Source of the DNA: an uncultured SAR86 cluster bacterium
GTDB taxonomy: Bacteria > Pseudomonadota > Gammaproteobacteria > Magnimaribacterales > D2472
DNA length: 35,579 nt
Reading direction: 5' to 3'
Assembly: GCA_902559345.1 (NCBI GenBank)
Contig: CACEHH010000009.1
Coordinates: 1 to 35,579, forward strand
Below the pieces are notes generated by a model that worked only from the letters and a program-made list of their open reading frames with translations, did not search any database and had not been told where the DNA came from. Within the stretch, counting starts at the first letter, position 1. The number at the start of each line of letters is the position of its first letter. Below, one piece after another: positions 8,618-18,312 of this stretch. Both the position numbers and the translations under genes were made by a program.

Positions 8618-10297
8618 TTAGAATAGTCCTTTTATTTCTTTATTTTCATCTAAGCCGATAGCTTCAGCTGCTGGAACTCTTGGCAATCCAGGCATAGTCA
8701 TAATCTCACCACAAACTACAACAATAAATTCAGCACCAGCAGAAAGCCTTACTTCTCTTATAGGAACATCATGGCCAATTGGGGCACCCATTAACAATGG
8801 ATCAGTTGAAAAGCTATATTGTGTCTTTGCCATACAAATCGGATAATCGCCGAAACCGTCATCTTCAAGTTTCTTAAACTGATTTCTTACTTTCTTATCC
8901 GCAATAATTTCTGAAGCTCCATATATATTTTTAGCGATATGTTCTGTCTTATCCCACAAGGTCATTTCATTATCATATAAAGTTTTAAAATCAGCGGTAT
9001 TTGAATCAGCAATCTTGGCTACTTCTTCAGCAAGATCTGCAGCACCTTCGCCACCTTTTTCCCAATGTGATGAAATCTTGCACTGTACTCCTAAATTCTT
9101 ACAGAAATTAATTATTTGCTCATGTTCATTTTTAGTATCAGTTACATAATCGTTAATGCCTACAATCACCGGAACACCAAATTTACCAATATTTTCTATA
9201 TGCTTTCCAAGATTCTCACAACCTTTTAAAACAGCATCAATATTTTCAGAGCTTAGTTCATCTTTTTTTACACCACCATGCATTTTTAAGGCTTTGGTAG
9301 TAGCCACCAAAACTACTGCATCAGGCTTTAGTCCAGATTTTCTACATTTAATATCAAAAAATTTTTCTGCTCCTAAATCTGCACCAAAACCTGCTTCTGT
9401 TACAACATAATCTGCAAGCTTTAATGCAGTTTTTGTAGATACTACTGAGTTGCAACCATGAGCAATATTTGCAAATGGCCCTCCATGCATGAATGCAGGA
9501 TTATTTTCTAATGTTTGAACTAAATTTGGTTGGAAAGCATCTTTTAATAATGCAGTAATAGCGCCATCTGCATTAAGTTGTTTTGCTCTCACTGGCTCAT
9601 TAGACCTTGTATATCCAATTACAATATTTCCAATTCTTTTTTGAAGATCATCAAGATCGGAGGCTAAGCAAAAAACTGCCATTATTTCTGATGCAACTGT
9701 AATATCATATCCACTTTGACGCGGTATGCCATTCCCAGTTCCACCAAGACCGCAAGTGATATCTCTCAAAGATCTATCGTTCATATCAACCACTCTTTTC
9801 CAGGTTATCCTTCTTGGGTCAATATCTAATTGATTTTTCCAGTGAATATGATTGTCGATTAAAGCTGATAATAAATTATGTGCTGCACCAATTGCATGAA
9901 AATCCCCTGTAAAGTGAAGGTTTATATCTGTCATTGGAATAACCTGAGCATATCCCCCTCCAGCAGCACCACCTTTCATGCCAAAACATGGCCCTAAGCT
10001 TGGTTCTCTTAGGCAAATCATTGCCTTCTTTCCAATATGACAAAGACCATCAACCAAACCAACGCTAGTTGTTGTTTTACCTTCTCCGGCAGGGGTGGGT
10101 GAAATAGCAGTAACAAGAATTAATTTACCATTATCATTCTTAGATAATGAGTTAACAAGATTATGAGTTAGTTTAGCTTTATCATCCCCAAATCTAATTA
10201 AATCATTTTTTTGTATATCTATTGACTCAGCAATCTCATCAATAGGTTTTTTATGAGCAGCGTTTGCTATCTCTAAGTCACTGGGATATGTTGCCAT
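8618..10297 (-). CDS. fhs: Formate-tetrahydrofolate ligase
   Basis: The 559-residue enzyme makes 10-formyltetrahydrofolate from formate, THF and ATP. The P-loop-like segment [14 protein letters not shown] (about 66-79) and the glycine-rich [13 protein letters not shown] (about 116-128) are characteristic, and the length is normal. The start is ATG 10297, with GGAGG 6 bases upstream; an earlier in-frame ATG at 10318 would place that Shine-Dalgarno inside the gene. Its product is the formyl donor for the formyltransferase encoded at 28375 and for purine synthesis. It sits downstream of the photolyase gene on the same strand. Confidence 0.95.
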   Translation of the reverse strand: MATYPSDLEIANAAHKKPIDEIAESIDIQKNDLIRFGDDKAKLTHNLVNSLSKNDNGKLILVTAISPTPAGEGKTTTSVGLVDGLCHIGKKAMICLREPSLGPCFGMKGGAAGGGYAQVIPMTDINLHFTGDFHAIGAAHNLLSALIDNHIHWKNQLDIDPRRITWKRVVDMNDRSLRDITCGLGGTGNGIPRQSGYDITVASEIMAVFCLASDLDDLQKRIGNIVIGYTRSNEPVRAKQLNADGAITALLKDAFQPNLVQTLENNPAFMHGGPFANIAHGCNSVVSTKTALKLADYVVTEAGFGADLGAEKFFDIKCRKSGLKPDAVVLVATTKALKMHGGVKKDELSSENIDAVLKGCENLGKHIENIGKFGVPVIVGINDYVTDTKNEHEQIINFCKNLGVQCKISSHWEKGGEGAADLAEEVAKIADSNTADFKTLYDNEMTLWDKTEHIAKNIYGASEIIADKKVRNQFKKLEDDGFGDYPICMAKTQYSFSTDPLLMGAPIGHDVPIREVRLSAGAEFIVVVCGEIMTMPGLPRVPAAEAIGLDENKEIKGLF

Positions 10298-10370
10298 ATT
10301 TCCTCCATATACCACCAAAATTAAACTTTAGTATATATAAGGATTAATTTGTAAACTAGCGAAATTTTTA

Positions 10371-11786
10371 TTAATTTTTAGCCTCATTAAAAGCATCTAT
10401 TGCTCTCAATCTTGATTCTTTTAAGTCCAATATTTTAGAAGGATAATTACAATTAAATCTTGTTTTGTCTAACGGATCATGTATTTCTTTTATATCTACA
10501 TCTGATAATTCGTTTAGATATTTTTTAATAAATAATCCATCGCTATCAAAGTTCTTTGACTGTGTTAGTGGGTTAAAAATCCTAAAATATGGAGCTGCAT
10601 CTGTACCAGTTGAACTACTCCATTGCCATCCACCGTTATTAGATGAAAAATCTCCATCTATAAGATTTTGCATAAAAAAAGCTTCACCAAGACGCCAATC
10701 ATGAAGCATATTTTTAGTAAAAAACATCGCAACTACCATTCTCAATCTATTGTGCATCCAACCCTCGTTAATCAACTGTTTCATAGCAGCATCGATTAAC
10801 GGGAAACCTGTTTTACCGTTTTTCCATGCCTCAAATTCTTCTTCATTGAATCTCCACTTAATTTTAGTTGTATATTCTTGAAATGGCTCACCTTTACTAA
10901 CTTTTGGAAAAGAGAACATTATATTTCTATAAAACTCTCTCCATACTAATTCATCAATCCACTTAGTTATGCCTTTATTACCAGAGTCTAATTCAAAATT
11001 ATTTTTTTTTAGTGCCTCTAAAATACATCTTTTTGAAGAAATAATTCCTGATGCTAAATATGGAGATAATCTGCTTGTGGCATCAACAATTGGATCATTT
11101 CTATCTCTTGCATAATCGAATATTTTTTTATCTAAATAATTGTTTAATTTTGTGAACGCCTTTTTCTCCCCAGCGGGCCATATAGAAATATCAACTGAAT
11201 GATGCGTCTTAAAACAAAAATCAAAATCATTTATATTGGAAGATATATTTGTCTTAGCTTTAGGGATATATTCAAATTCAATATCAAGAAGATCAATATT
11301 AAAATTATCTACCCACCTTTTTTTAAAAGGTGTGAAAACTGAATATGGATTACCTTCTCCAGTTTTAAATGTGCCAGCTGGAAAGACTACTTGATCATCA
11401 TATGATGCATAATTAATATTATTCTTTTTTAATAATTCTTTTACTTCTTTATCCCTCAGTCCTTCGTCTTCTCCGAATTGGTTGTTCCAATATATATTAG
11501 CAATCGACCTTTCATTAATTAGTTTATGAATTTTTTTAGGATTGTCATAAAACCCATCAGAGTTAATTATTGTTAATGGGATATTTAACTTACTTAATGA
11601 CTTTTCTAAACTTTTAAGATTTTCAATAATGAATTCAATCTTACAATTAGCTTCATTATGAAGTTTCATTTGATTATTTGAATATATGAAAATTGCATGA
11701 ACTTCTTCAGATTGAAAACATGCAGCTCTTAATGCTGGATTATCATCTGTTCGTAAGTCATTTCGAAACCAAACCAAACTTTTCAT
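10371..11786 (-). CDS. phrB: Cryptochrome/photolyase family, deoxyribodipyrimidine photolyase
   Basis: The 471-residue flavoprotein repairs UV-induced pyrimidine dimers with light energy. It starts with the alpha/beta antenna-binding domain (SLVWFRNDLRTDDNPAL) and ends with the FAD-binding helical domain: WIDELVWREFYRNIMFSFP, EGWMHNRLRMVVAMFFTKN, and NGGWQWSSSTGTDAAPYFRIFNP, all diagnostic of class I CPD photolyases. The length fits. It begins 7 bases after the upstream phosphatase gene, implying co-transcription. The run of A before the ATG contains no Shine-Dalgarno. A light-driven repair gene suits a sunlit surface-water organism. Confidence 0.95.
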   Translation of the reverse strand: MKSLVWFRNDLRTDDNPALRAACFQSEEVHAIFIYSNNQMKLHNEANCKIEFIIENLKSLEKSLSKLNIPLTIINSDGFYDNPKKIHKLINERSIANIYWNNQFGEDEGLRDKEVKELLKKNNINYASYDDQVVFPAGTFKTGEGNPYSVFTPFKKRWVDNFNIDLLDIEFEYIPKAKTNISSNINDFDFCFKTHHSVDISIWPAGEKKAFTKLNNYLDKKIFDYARDRNDPIVDATSRLSPYLASGIISSKRCILEALKKNNFELDSGNKGITKWIDELVWREFYRNIMFSFPKVSKGEPFQEYTTKIKWRFNEEEFEAWKNGKTGFPLIDAAMKQLINEGWMHNRLRMVVAMFFTKNMLHDWRLGEAFFMQNLIDGDFSSNNGGWQWSSSTGTDAAPYFRIFNPLTQSKNFDSDGLFIKKYLNELSDVDIKEIHDPLDKTRFNCNYPSKILDLKESRLRAIDAFNEAKN

Positions 11787-11793
11787 TTTTTTT

Positions 11794-12543
11794 TTATATT
11801 TTTGAATTTGAAAAGATTACGTCAGCTTGATGATTATCTTGAATATTGAATATTTCAGCCAAACCTCCAGCGGATTCAATAATTGCTGCTCCAGCTATAA
11901 TATCCCATATATATACGCCATTCTCTTTGTAAAGATCAGCTTTACCGCAAGCAATATAACATGAAGCCATTGCTGCTGAACCTAGCATTCTTAACTTCTT
12001 CCAAGATTTCATATCTTTAATCATATTGGTCAAGGCCTCATCAGAATAGTTTGTATTATGAGGTAGGCCTGTTATTAATATTCCATCTTTCTTTTTATTG
12101 ATCTTTGAAACATAAATTTTTTTATCATTTAAAATAGCGATCTTCTTAATGTTATTGCCAACATATAAATCATTGTTATTAAAATCATAAATAACTCCTG
12201 CTACAGGTTTCATTTTATGCACAAGACCGATTGAGACGCAGCATATAGGAATGCCTCTATTATAATTTGCTGTTCCATCTAAAGGATCTACAATCCAATA
12301 AGTATCTCCAAGATTATCTTTTGATTTGCCACTTTCTTCTGCAAGGATTGGATGGCTTGAATGTTGAGAAATGTATTCTTTTATTAAATTTTCTGACGCT
12401 ATATCTGCTTTTAATTTTGTATCTCTTAAATCAGTTGAGATTTCATTATTTAATTTACTTTTTGAATCAACTAATAGTTGACCAGAAGATTTCGCCGCTT
12501 TTATTGCTATCTCTATCTCAAAATCTAAATTATCTATGCCCAT
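11794..12543 (-). CDS. Inositol-monophosphatase-family phosphatase (SuhB/HisN/CysQ-like)
   Basis: The 249-residue protein has the metal-binding motifs of the family: ILAEESG (about 75-81), WIVDPLDGTANYNRG (about 92-106) and WDIIAGAAIIESAGG (about 214-228). These enzymes remove phosphate from inositol phosphate, histidinol phosphate, PAP or fructose bisphosphate; the sequence does not decide which. The stop codon of the upstream PQQ-type dehydrogenase directly abuts its ATG (TAAATG), so translation is probably coupled, with AAAGG as ribosome-binding site. Confidence 0.85.
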   Translation of the reverse strand: MGIDNLDFEIEIAIKAAKSSGQLLVDSKSKLNNEISTDLRDTKLKADIASENLIKEYISQHSSHPILAEESGKSKDNLGDTYWIVDPLDGTANYNRGIPICCVSIGLVHKMKPVAGVIYDFNNNDLYVGNNIKKIAILNDKKIYVSKINKKKDGILITGLPHNTNYSDEALTNMIKDMKSWKKLRMLGSAAMASCYIACGKADLYKENGVYIWDIIAGAAIIESAGGLAEIFNIQDNHQADVIFSNSKI

Positions 12544-13665
12544 TTAACCTTTATATTCAACTCTATATATTACATCATACTTATCATCAGATATAAGCAT
12601 TGATCCATCGCTCATTATGAATGGCTGGACTGGCCTACCCCAAGCATTTTGTCCATCAAGCCATCCAGTTATAAAGTCTTCTTGAGAAATATAATTTCCA
12701 TCCTTATCTAGATTTATAAGAATTATTTTATAACCAGATTTTTTTGATCTATTCCAAGAACCATGAAGAGCAATAAACAAATTATTCTTATATTTTTCAG
12801 GGAATCTATCATGATCATAAAATGCTATTCCAAGAGGAGCTACATGTGGCCCTAGTTCAGCAATAGGATCAACAAATTCCTTTTTAACTGTTGGTATAAA
12901 TCTTCCAAATTCTGGATCAATGATGGTCTTTGCATGCTTATATGGATACCCAAAGAAGCTTCCTTCTTTGTCTACAACATTTAATTCACAAGATGGTGAA
13001 TCATCACCCAGCCAATCTCTTCCATTATCAGAAAAATATAATTTTTTAGTAGCAGGATGCCAATCTATTCCAACAGAGTTTCTTACACCATCAGCAATCA
13101 TTACTAATTTGCCATTTTCATACTTATGGATTGCAGCAAATCTTTTATCTTTGGTCTGAGGCTCAAGACATATATTGCATGGAACGCCAATTGGAATATA
13201 AAGATTATTATCTGGCCCAAAGTTTAAATGCCTAAAACCATGCCATGTTTCAGATGGTAGATTATTCATATATAACTCAACTTTTGGAGGATTGTTTTTA
13301 CTAGATAGCAGCCAAGAATCTATTGCTTTAATTACCCACACTTCTTCAATTTCAGCAAAATATAAATTGCCATCATGATAAGTTACGCCTGTAGGATTCT
13401 GTAGATTGGATTTTATCAAAACTCGCTTTTCAGCAAAACCGTCCTTATCTTTATCATATAAGGCATATATCTTGTCACCATTCTTGGAACCAACTATTAT
13501 AAAGCCATTTTTAGTCTCAGTAATCTGTCTTGGTGAATCAAGATTGTCAGCATATATGCTTATTTCAAATCCTTCAGGCATGTACAAATTCTTAATACCA
13601 TTAGAATTAACTGGCAATGTGATAATTAAAGTTAAAACAAAAAATAAAATACTTTTTCTATACAT
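12544..13665 (-). CDS. Secreted PQQ-dependent sugar (sorbosone-type) dehydrogenase
   Basis: The 373-residue protein carries a signal peptide (MYRKSILFFVLTLIITLPVNS) and the beta-propeller features of the L-sorbosone dehydrogenase/YliI-like family: MPEGFEISIYADNLDSPRQI, FRHLNFGPDNNLYIPIG, the LYFSDNGRDWLGDDSPSCELN segment and HGSWNRSKKSGYKI. Such enzymes oxidise sugars or aldoses in the periplasm with PQQ. No PQQ synthesis gene is in the window. The first 8 bases overlap the end of the 4,6-dehydratase gene, so the two are co-transcribed. Many family members have no proven substrate. Confidence 0.85.
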   Translation of the reverse strand: MYRKSILFFVLTLIITLPVNSNGIKNLYMPEGFEISIYADNLDSPRQITETKNGFIIVGSKNGDKIYALYDKDKDGFAEKRVLIKSNLQNPTGVTYHDGNLYFAEIEEVWVIKAIDSWLLSSKNNPPKVELYMNNLPSETWHGFRHLNFGPDNNLYIPIGVPCNICLEPQTKDKRFAAIHKYENGKLVMIADGVRNSVGIDWHPATKKLYFSDNGRDWLGDDSPSCELNVVDKEGSFFGYPYKHAKTIIDPEFGRFIPTVKKEFVDPIAELGPHVAPLGIAFYDHDRFPEKYKNNLFIALHGSWNRSKKSGYKIILINLDKDGNYISQEDFITGWLDGQNAWGRPVQPFIMSDGSMLISDDKYDVIYRVEYKG

Positions 13666-15568
13666 CTTTTATCTCCTTAAACCCCTCTACGTGTTTTTTT
13701 AGGATATTTAATATACCTCTAACATCATTTGTTGTGATTGCATCTTGTAAGTCTTGAAGTGCTTTTTTTAGAATCTCTTTTTCAGGATAATTTTCAATTG
13801 ACCTAAATACCTTTGTATTGTCAGTTTTTAATTTATCACCTGAAATTAGAAGTTCTTCAAATAACTTTTCTCCAGGTCTTAGGCCGATTTCCTGAATTTG
13901 GATGCCTTCACTATCGCCATCATGACTGATATTTCTTCCAGATAAGTAAATTAATTTTTCAGCTAAATCTAAAATTTTTACCTGATCTCCCATATCAAGA
14001 ATAAAAACATCGCCGCCATTTGCAAATTCTCCGGCCTGTATTACAAGACTTGATGCTTCAGAGATAGTCATAAAATATCTTGTTACTTTTTTATGAGTGA
14101 TGGTAACTGGCCCTCCCTGTGCAATTTGTTTTCTAAATAAAGGAATTACTGAGCCTGAAGAATTAATAACATTACCAAAACGAACAATACAATATTTTGT
14201 ATTCTTTATCTCAGAATCTATTGATTGAACAATCATTTCAGCAAGCCTTTTAGAGGCGCCCATAATATTTTCTGGTCTTACTGCTTTATCGGTAGATATG
14301 AATACAACCTTTCTTACGCCACATTCTGCTGCGGCTTCACATAATGATTTTGTTCCAAATATATTATTTCTAAGTCCTTCAGAAATATTTTCATGATATT
14401 CAACAATAGGAACATGTTTGTAGGCTGCAGCATGATATACATAATCAATTTTATGATTGCTAATGATTTCTTTTAATCTTGGTTTATCTTTTACATCTCC
14501 AAGAAGATATATGACTTCAATAGCGATATTTCCAGCCTTAATAATCGACTCTATTTCTTCTTGAATAGTGTATAAATTAGTTTCTGATAATTCGAGCAAT
14601 ACTATTTTCTTTGGATTGCCTGATAAAGCTTGCCTTACTAATTCAGAACCAATAGATCCTCCAGCACCTGTTATCATTAGGTTTAATCCAAAAAAAGATA
14701 TCGAGGATCTTGCAACAGGATTTCTTGGCAAAATATCATGAATATTTAAATCCTGCATTTCAACTAATTTCTTTTGATTTACTACCAACTCTTTAAGCGA
14801 AGGAATAGTTCTAACCGCAAGTTTATACTTCTCTAGACTTGATATAACTGCCCTTCGATCAGACATGTTTAGACTTGGTATAGCTAAATATACTTCTAAG
14901 TCAGGGTATTTCTGAGATAGTTCTTTTAAATGCTTATCTTTACCATAAATTTTAATGCTATTAATTTCACCGCCACTTAAAGCTTTTGAGTTATCAAAAA
15001 AACCGATGATATTAAATTTAGAGTTGTGTTTAAGAGCTTGATATAATTCATTCCCTGCTGAACCTGCACCATATATTAAAACAGATTTTCCTAAATTATT
15101 AGGTTCCGGCGAATTCATAAGAATTCTTGCTAGATCGCGAGAAATTTGTATAAATGCATAAAAAACATATGCTAAAAATATTGATCTTAAAATAGTGGCA
15201 ATCAAAAATTGATTTCTTACAATCTCATATTCTGCCGCATATACTATACCCCATGATATTCCAAATATAGACGAGCCTAGTAAAGATCTAGAAATCAAAT
15301 CTCTTGATTCAGAATAACGTATTGATGATCTGTAAAATCCAGACTTAATGAAATAAATGTATGTAATAGACATTGGTATTAAAAAATTAAGATAATTCTG
15401 AATAATCGTCTGAAACATATTCACTTCAAAGTCAGATGCTAGAAACGCACTAAAAGGAGGACCAAAAACTATCCAACATAAGAAAGCAGTAATCAGATCT
15501 ACTAAAGTTAATATTAATAGTTTATATTTTCTTGATAAACTTTTTAAAACCGGAAAATTTACACCCAT
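13658..15568 (-). CDS. Membrane nucleotide-sugar 4,6-dehydratase (CapD/WbpM/PglF family)
   Basis: The 636-residue protein has four predicted N-terminal membrane helices (about 15-130), a first Rossmann domain (SVLIYGAGSAGNELYQAL, near 165) and a second, catalytic extended-SDR domain beginning LMITGAGGSIGSELVRQAL (near 290). The active-site segment STDKAVRPENIMGASKR has Met in place of the usual SDR tyrosine, as in WbpM/PglF. Family members convert UDP-GlcNAc to the 4-keto-6-deoxy sugar, the first step to bacillosamine- or QuiNAc-type residues. The aminotransferase and phosphoglycosyltransferase it would need are at 30.8-32.6 kb. The gene heads a minus-strand run that includes the PQQ-type dehydrogenase, the phosphatase and the photolyase. 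Confidence 0.92.
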   Translation of the reverse strand: MGVNFPVLKSLSRKYKLLILTLVDLITAFLCWIVFGPPFSAFLASDFEVNMFQTIIQNYLNFLIPMSITYIYFIKSGFYRSSIRYSESRDLISRSLLGSSIFGISWGIVYAAEYEIVRNQFLIATILRSIFLAYVFYAFIQISRDLARILMNSPEPNNLGKSVLIYGAGSAGNELYQALKHNSKFNIIGFFDNSKALSGGEINSIKIYGKDKHLKELSQKYPDLEVYLAIPSLNMSDRRAVISSLEKYKLAVRTIPSLKELVVNQKKLVEMQDLNIHDILPRNPVARSSISFFGLNLMITGAGGSIGSELVRQALSGNPKKIVLLELSETNLYTIQEEIESIIKAGNIAIEVIYLLGDVKDKPRLKEIISNHKIDYVYHAAAYKHVPIVEYHENISEGLRNNIFGTKSLCEAAAECGVRKVVFISTDKAVRPENIMGASKRLAEMIVQSIDSEIKNTKYCIVRFGNVINSSGSVIPLFRKQIAQGGPVTITHKKVTRYFMTISEASSLVIQAGEFANGGDVFILDMGDQVKILDLAEKLIYLSGRNISHDGDSEGIQIQEIGLRPGEKLFEELLISGDKLKTDNTKVFRSIENYPEKEILKKALQDLQDAITTNDVRGILNILKKHVEGFKEIKDV

Positions 15569-15659
15569 ATAATAATTTTACTTTAAAAAAATATGTATAT
15601 ATATTATTAATTTTATAGATCATGATTATAATGATAAATGCACTTTAATTTTAGAAAAA

Positions 15660-16091
15660 ATGTTCAAGTTTTTTAAGAAAAGCAAAGAAGAGCCTGAGAT
15701 AGAACAAACAGGTTTTGAGATTGAACTCACAGCTTCCGTACTGGCCTACGAACTTGCAAGATCAGATGGTGAAATCTCAGAAGATGAATTATCAGTTCTT
15801 ATGACTGAAATTGAAGATATTGCTGAAAAAGTTGGAAAGGATAAACAAGAAATACTTAAAATAATTAAAATATATAGTGAAAATAGCGTTTCATTTTATG
15901 AGTTTGTAGAAGATATAAATAAAAATTATTCAAAAGAAGAGAAGCTTAATTTATTAAAATTTATGTGGAAAATCGCTTATGCTGACAATAAGTTAGATGT
16001 AGATGAAGAGAGGTTAATAAGAAGGATATCTAACTTGATAAAGATAAAAGATATAGAAGTTTTAAAACTTAAAGATTTATTTAAAACTTAA
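15660..16091 (+). CDS. TerB-like (COG4103-type) cytosolic protein
   Basis: The 143-residue helical protein shows the two acidic TerB half-repeats, LARSDGEISEDELSVL (about 34-49) and AYADNKLDVDEERLIRRI (about 106-123), each with an Asp-rich loop that in TerB relatives can bind metal. TerB-domain proteins occur in tellurite-resistance and stress systems, and many small ones have no assigned role; there is no other ter gene here. It starts with ATG 15660 and lacks a strong Shine-Dalgarno. It diverges from the 4,6-dehydratase and overlaps the convergent carboxylesterase gene by 4 bases. Confidence 0.8.
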   Translation: MFKFFKKSKEEPEIEQTGFEIELTASVLAYELARSDGEISEDELSVLMTEIEDIAEKVGKDKQEILKIIKIYSENSVSFYEFVEDINKNYSKEEKLNLLKFMWKIAYADNKLDVDEERLIRRISNLIKIKDIEVLKLKDLFKT

Positions 16092-17881
16092 TATTCAATA
16101 AAGCTAGCATTATCGATTAAAAATTGTTCTGCTCTAGATCTATCGCATTTACCTGGATAATGTTGAATATTTTCATCATACAAATCATCACCAACAAAAG
16201 TAAACATTTGTAGCAATATCACGCATTTTTCAATTTCATTCACCCTATTGTCATAATAAAGTTCATTAGCTAATGATTTAAAAGTATTCGAGTTAGATTG
16301 CACCCTCAGATTTTTTTTATTATCTAAAACCATATATGATGCTTCTATATCTTCATTTGAAATAATAGGCTTCCAAACTACAGAGTTTGTTGATTCTCCC
16401 GGAACTCCAGTTTTAGCAAAATTTGTCCAAAACCCCATCATATTTCTTGATAAATAAAACTTGGATAGGCCTGCAGGATATAGCAAACTAGATAAAGGAT
16501 AGCCTCCTACTAACTTTGTATTTCCTACTAATAAAGGAATTTCAGTTGCGTGCGCAGCTCCAATAAGTTTTCTAAAATCAGCTATCAAGTATCTTCTATG
16601 GTCATCCCAGTCGTACCTGTATGAATAAAGATCTTTGTTTCCTGATTTATATAGACCATCGAGAGGTTTATCTACCCCCCTTATTTTCCATGCAGAACTC
16701 CTATAATAATTAAAAGCTTCGAAAGCATCCTCATTTTTTAATACTACTTTGGGAATTCCTAGCACAGCACTTGCTGCTGAATAATCTAAGTCTACAAAAT
16801 ATTCTGCAGAAGCTAACCATAATTTAACTTCGTCACGATTAGATCCAGCAATTGTTGGTACCTTATTAATATATTTTGGGTCTTGTAGAGCTCTTCTTAA
16901 TCCAATCTCTGGCACAACTATATTATCAGCTGTAAGCAAAGGGAGTTCTTCATACGTTTCTCTTTCAGAATAATATTTAAAGAATTCTTCTGAAGTAAGA
17001 TTTAATAATATGTCTCTTATTTCTTCATTTGAGTATTCCTTGTTAGCACTAGGCTTTGCATGGTCTTTAATAATTCTATTAACAACATTCCAACTTGCAT
17101 ATGAAGAAGTAGATGATAGTTTTTTTGGTTTGTATGCATCAATTGGCGTAATTGATGTTGTATATCCAGACATTGCGATAGCTTTGTGGAACAGCCCCTT
17201 TGATTTATCAGAGACAAGTAAAGAAAATACGTTATGTCCTCCTGCAGATTCCCCAAAAATAGTTACATTATCTGGATCTCCACCAAAAAGATGTATATTT
17301 TCCTGCACCCAATGCAAGGCGGCTATTATATCTAGCGTTCCAAAATTAGAAGACTTATCAAGTCCAGATTGAAAATCTTGAATTGATGGATGTGTGAACC
17401 AGCCAAATGGACCTAATCTATAATTTATTCTTACTACAATTACATCATGTCTTTTAGCCATCTTACTGAAATCATACAAATCTTTCAGACCAGAGGTATT
17501 TCCGCCTCCATGAATCCAAAACATAACTGGAAGAGGAGTATCTGCTTCCTTAGCTGGAGCAACTATATCTAAATATAAACAGTCTTCGGTGCCCGTAAGA
17601 ATCCCATCTCCATCAGCACCTCCAAGCGAAGATGGTCTTTGAACACAAAAATTATCTTCTTTAGGTAAGATGATGTTTTGAGGCTTATTAATTCCTCTTG
17701 GAGCTTTCCACCTTAACTCATTTATAGGGGGTTGAGCATAGGGGATATCATCCCAATATAAAACATTATTTTTTTTGAATCCGTCAACAGACCCTGACTT
17801 TGTGACTACCTCATAGTCAGCAATAATTATTGAAGAAAATATTAAAAAAAGTAGTAAAGATAAATTATATTGTGATTTCAA
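16088..17881 (-). CDS. Secreted type B carboxylesterase
   Basis: The 597-residue alpha/beta hydrolase begins with a signal peptide (about residues 1-21) and so is probably periplasmic or exported. The oxyanion-hole HGGG is at about 124-127 and the nucleophile elbow GESAGG has its serine near 212; AGSNRDE supplies a likely acid and GAAHATEIPLL the histidine. The N-terminal GFKKNNVLYWDDIPYAQPP matches the carboxylesterase/para-nitrobenzyl-esterase family, and the length is usual. The ester substrate is not evident. It diverges from tRNA-Pro across 65 very AT-rich bases. Confidence 0.92.
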   Translation of the reverse strand: MKSQYNLSLLLFLIFSSIIIADYEVVTKSGSVDGFKKNNVLYWDDIPYAQPPINELRWKAPRGINKPQNIILPKEDNFCVQRPSSLGGADGDGILTGTEDCLYLDIVAPAKEADTPLPVMFWIHGGGNTSGLKDLYDFSKMAKRHDVIVVRINYRLGPFGWFTHPSIQDFQSGLDKSSNFGTLDIIAALHWVQENIHLFGGDPDNVTIFGESAGGHNVFSLLVSDKSKGLFHKAIAMSGYTTSITPIDAYKPKKLSSTSSYASWNVVNRIIKDHAKPSANKEYSNEEIRDILLNLTSEEFFKYYSERETYEELPLLTADNIVVPEIGLRRALQDPKYINKVPTIAGSNRDEVKLWLASAEYFVDLDYSAASAVLGIPKVVLKNEDAFEAFNYYRSSAWKIRGVDKPLDGLYKSGNKDLYSYRYDWDDHRRYLIADFRKLIGAAHATEIPLLVGNTKLVGGYPLSSLLYPAGLSKFYLSRNMMGFWTNFAKTGVPGESTNSVVWKPIISNEDIEASYMVLDNKKNLRVQSNSNTFKSLANELYYDNRVNEIEKCVILLQMFTFVGDDLYDENIQHYPGKCDRSRAEQFLIDNASFIEY

Positions 17882-17946
17882 TTTTATTTTTTAATTTTAT
17901 TTTTTATAAATAATTATAGAAGCAGGTTAATATTATATATTATTTT

Positions 17947-18023
17947 CGGGATGTAGCGCAGCCTGGTAGCGCACTACACTGGGGGTGTAGTGGTCGTCGG
18001 TTCAAATCCGGCCATCCCGACCA
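17947..18023 (+). tRNA. tRNA-Pro (anticodon GGG)
   Basis: A complete 77-base cloverleaf. The acceptor arm CGGGATG (17947-17953) pairs perfectly with CATCCCG (18013-18019), followed by A and an encoded CCA. The anticodon stem CTACA/TGTAG encloses loop CTGGGGG, giving anticodon GGG for proline CCC/CCU codons. The T loop GTTCAAATC is standard. The convergent IHF/HU gene ends only 4 bases past the CCA. Confidence 0.97.
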
Positions 18024-18027
18024 AATA

Positions 18028-18300
18028 CTAATTTAAATTATTTTTTACAAATGTTGATGCTTTAAAGACTAACTTTTTTCTTTTTGAAATAGTATATTCT
18101 TTTTTTGTTTTTGGATTGCGTCCGACTCTTTCAGGTGTTGTTTTCATGCTGAAAGTTCCAAAATTAGATATTTTAATATTTTTTGAACTATTAGATTTTA
18201 TTATATTAATAAAAGTGTCTAAAAGATCCTTAGCTGTAGACTTTAATAAAAAAGCCTCGGAAGAAATATTGTTTACAATATCTTTCTTTCCGAGGCTCAA
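18028..18300 (-). CDS. ihfA: IHF/HU-family DNA-bending protein (IHF-alpha-like)
   Basis: The 90-residue protein aligns end to end with [14 protein letters not shown] at the first helix, [36 protein letters not shown] covering the DNA-binding arms with the conserved GRNPKT. The gene order (pheS-pheT, then this gene, close to tRNA-Pro) favours IHF-alpha, although HU cannot be excluded. The start must be TTG at 18300: an in-frame stop lies 4 codons upstream and the first internal ATG is past the core. There is no Shine-Dalgarno. Codons 2-18 form a terminator-like hairpin, described separately. Only 12 bases separate it from the upstream Ig-like gene. Confidence 0.85.
   Translation of the reverse strand: MSLGKKDIVNNISSEAFLLKSTAKDLLDTFINIIKSNSSKNIKISNFGTFSMKTTPERVGRNPKTKKEYTISKRKKLVFKASTFVKNNLN
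18248..18297 (-). terminator. Intrinsic-terminator-like hairpin inside the start of the IHF/HU gene
   Basis: On the minus strand AGCCTCGGAA (18297-18288) pairs perfectly with TTCCGAGGCT (18262-18253). The stem is extended by GATATTG/CAATATT-type pairing around a 4-base loop and followed at once by a T-rich tail (18253-18248, then A, TT). It starts 15 bases after the stop codon of the Ig-like gene and occupies IHF codons 2-18. Confidence 0.75.
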
Positions 18301-18312
18301 ATCTAATAATTA

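Noticed and set aside
15660-16091. Tellurite-resistance operon
   Set aside because: Only one TerB-like protein is present, with no other ter genes nearby.
17947-18023. tRNA-associated integration site for the glycan genes
   Set aside because: No integrase and no duplicated tRNA end (attachment repeat) was seen in the window.
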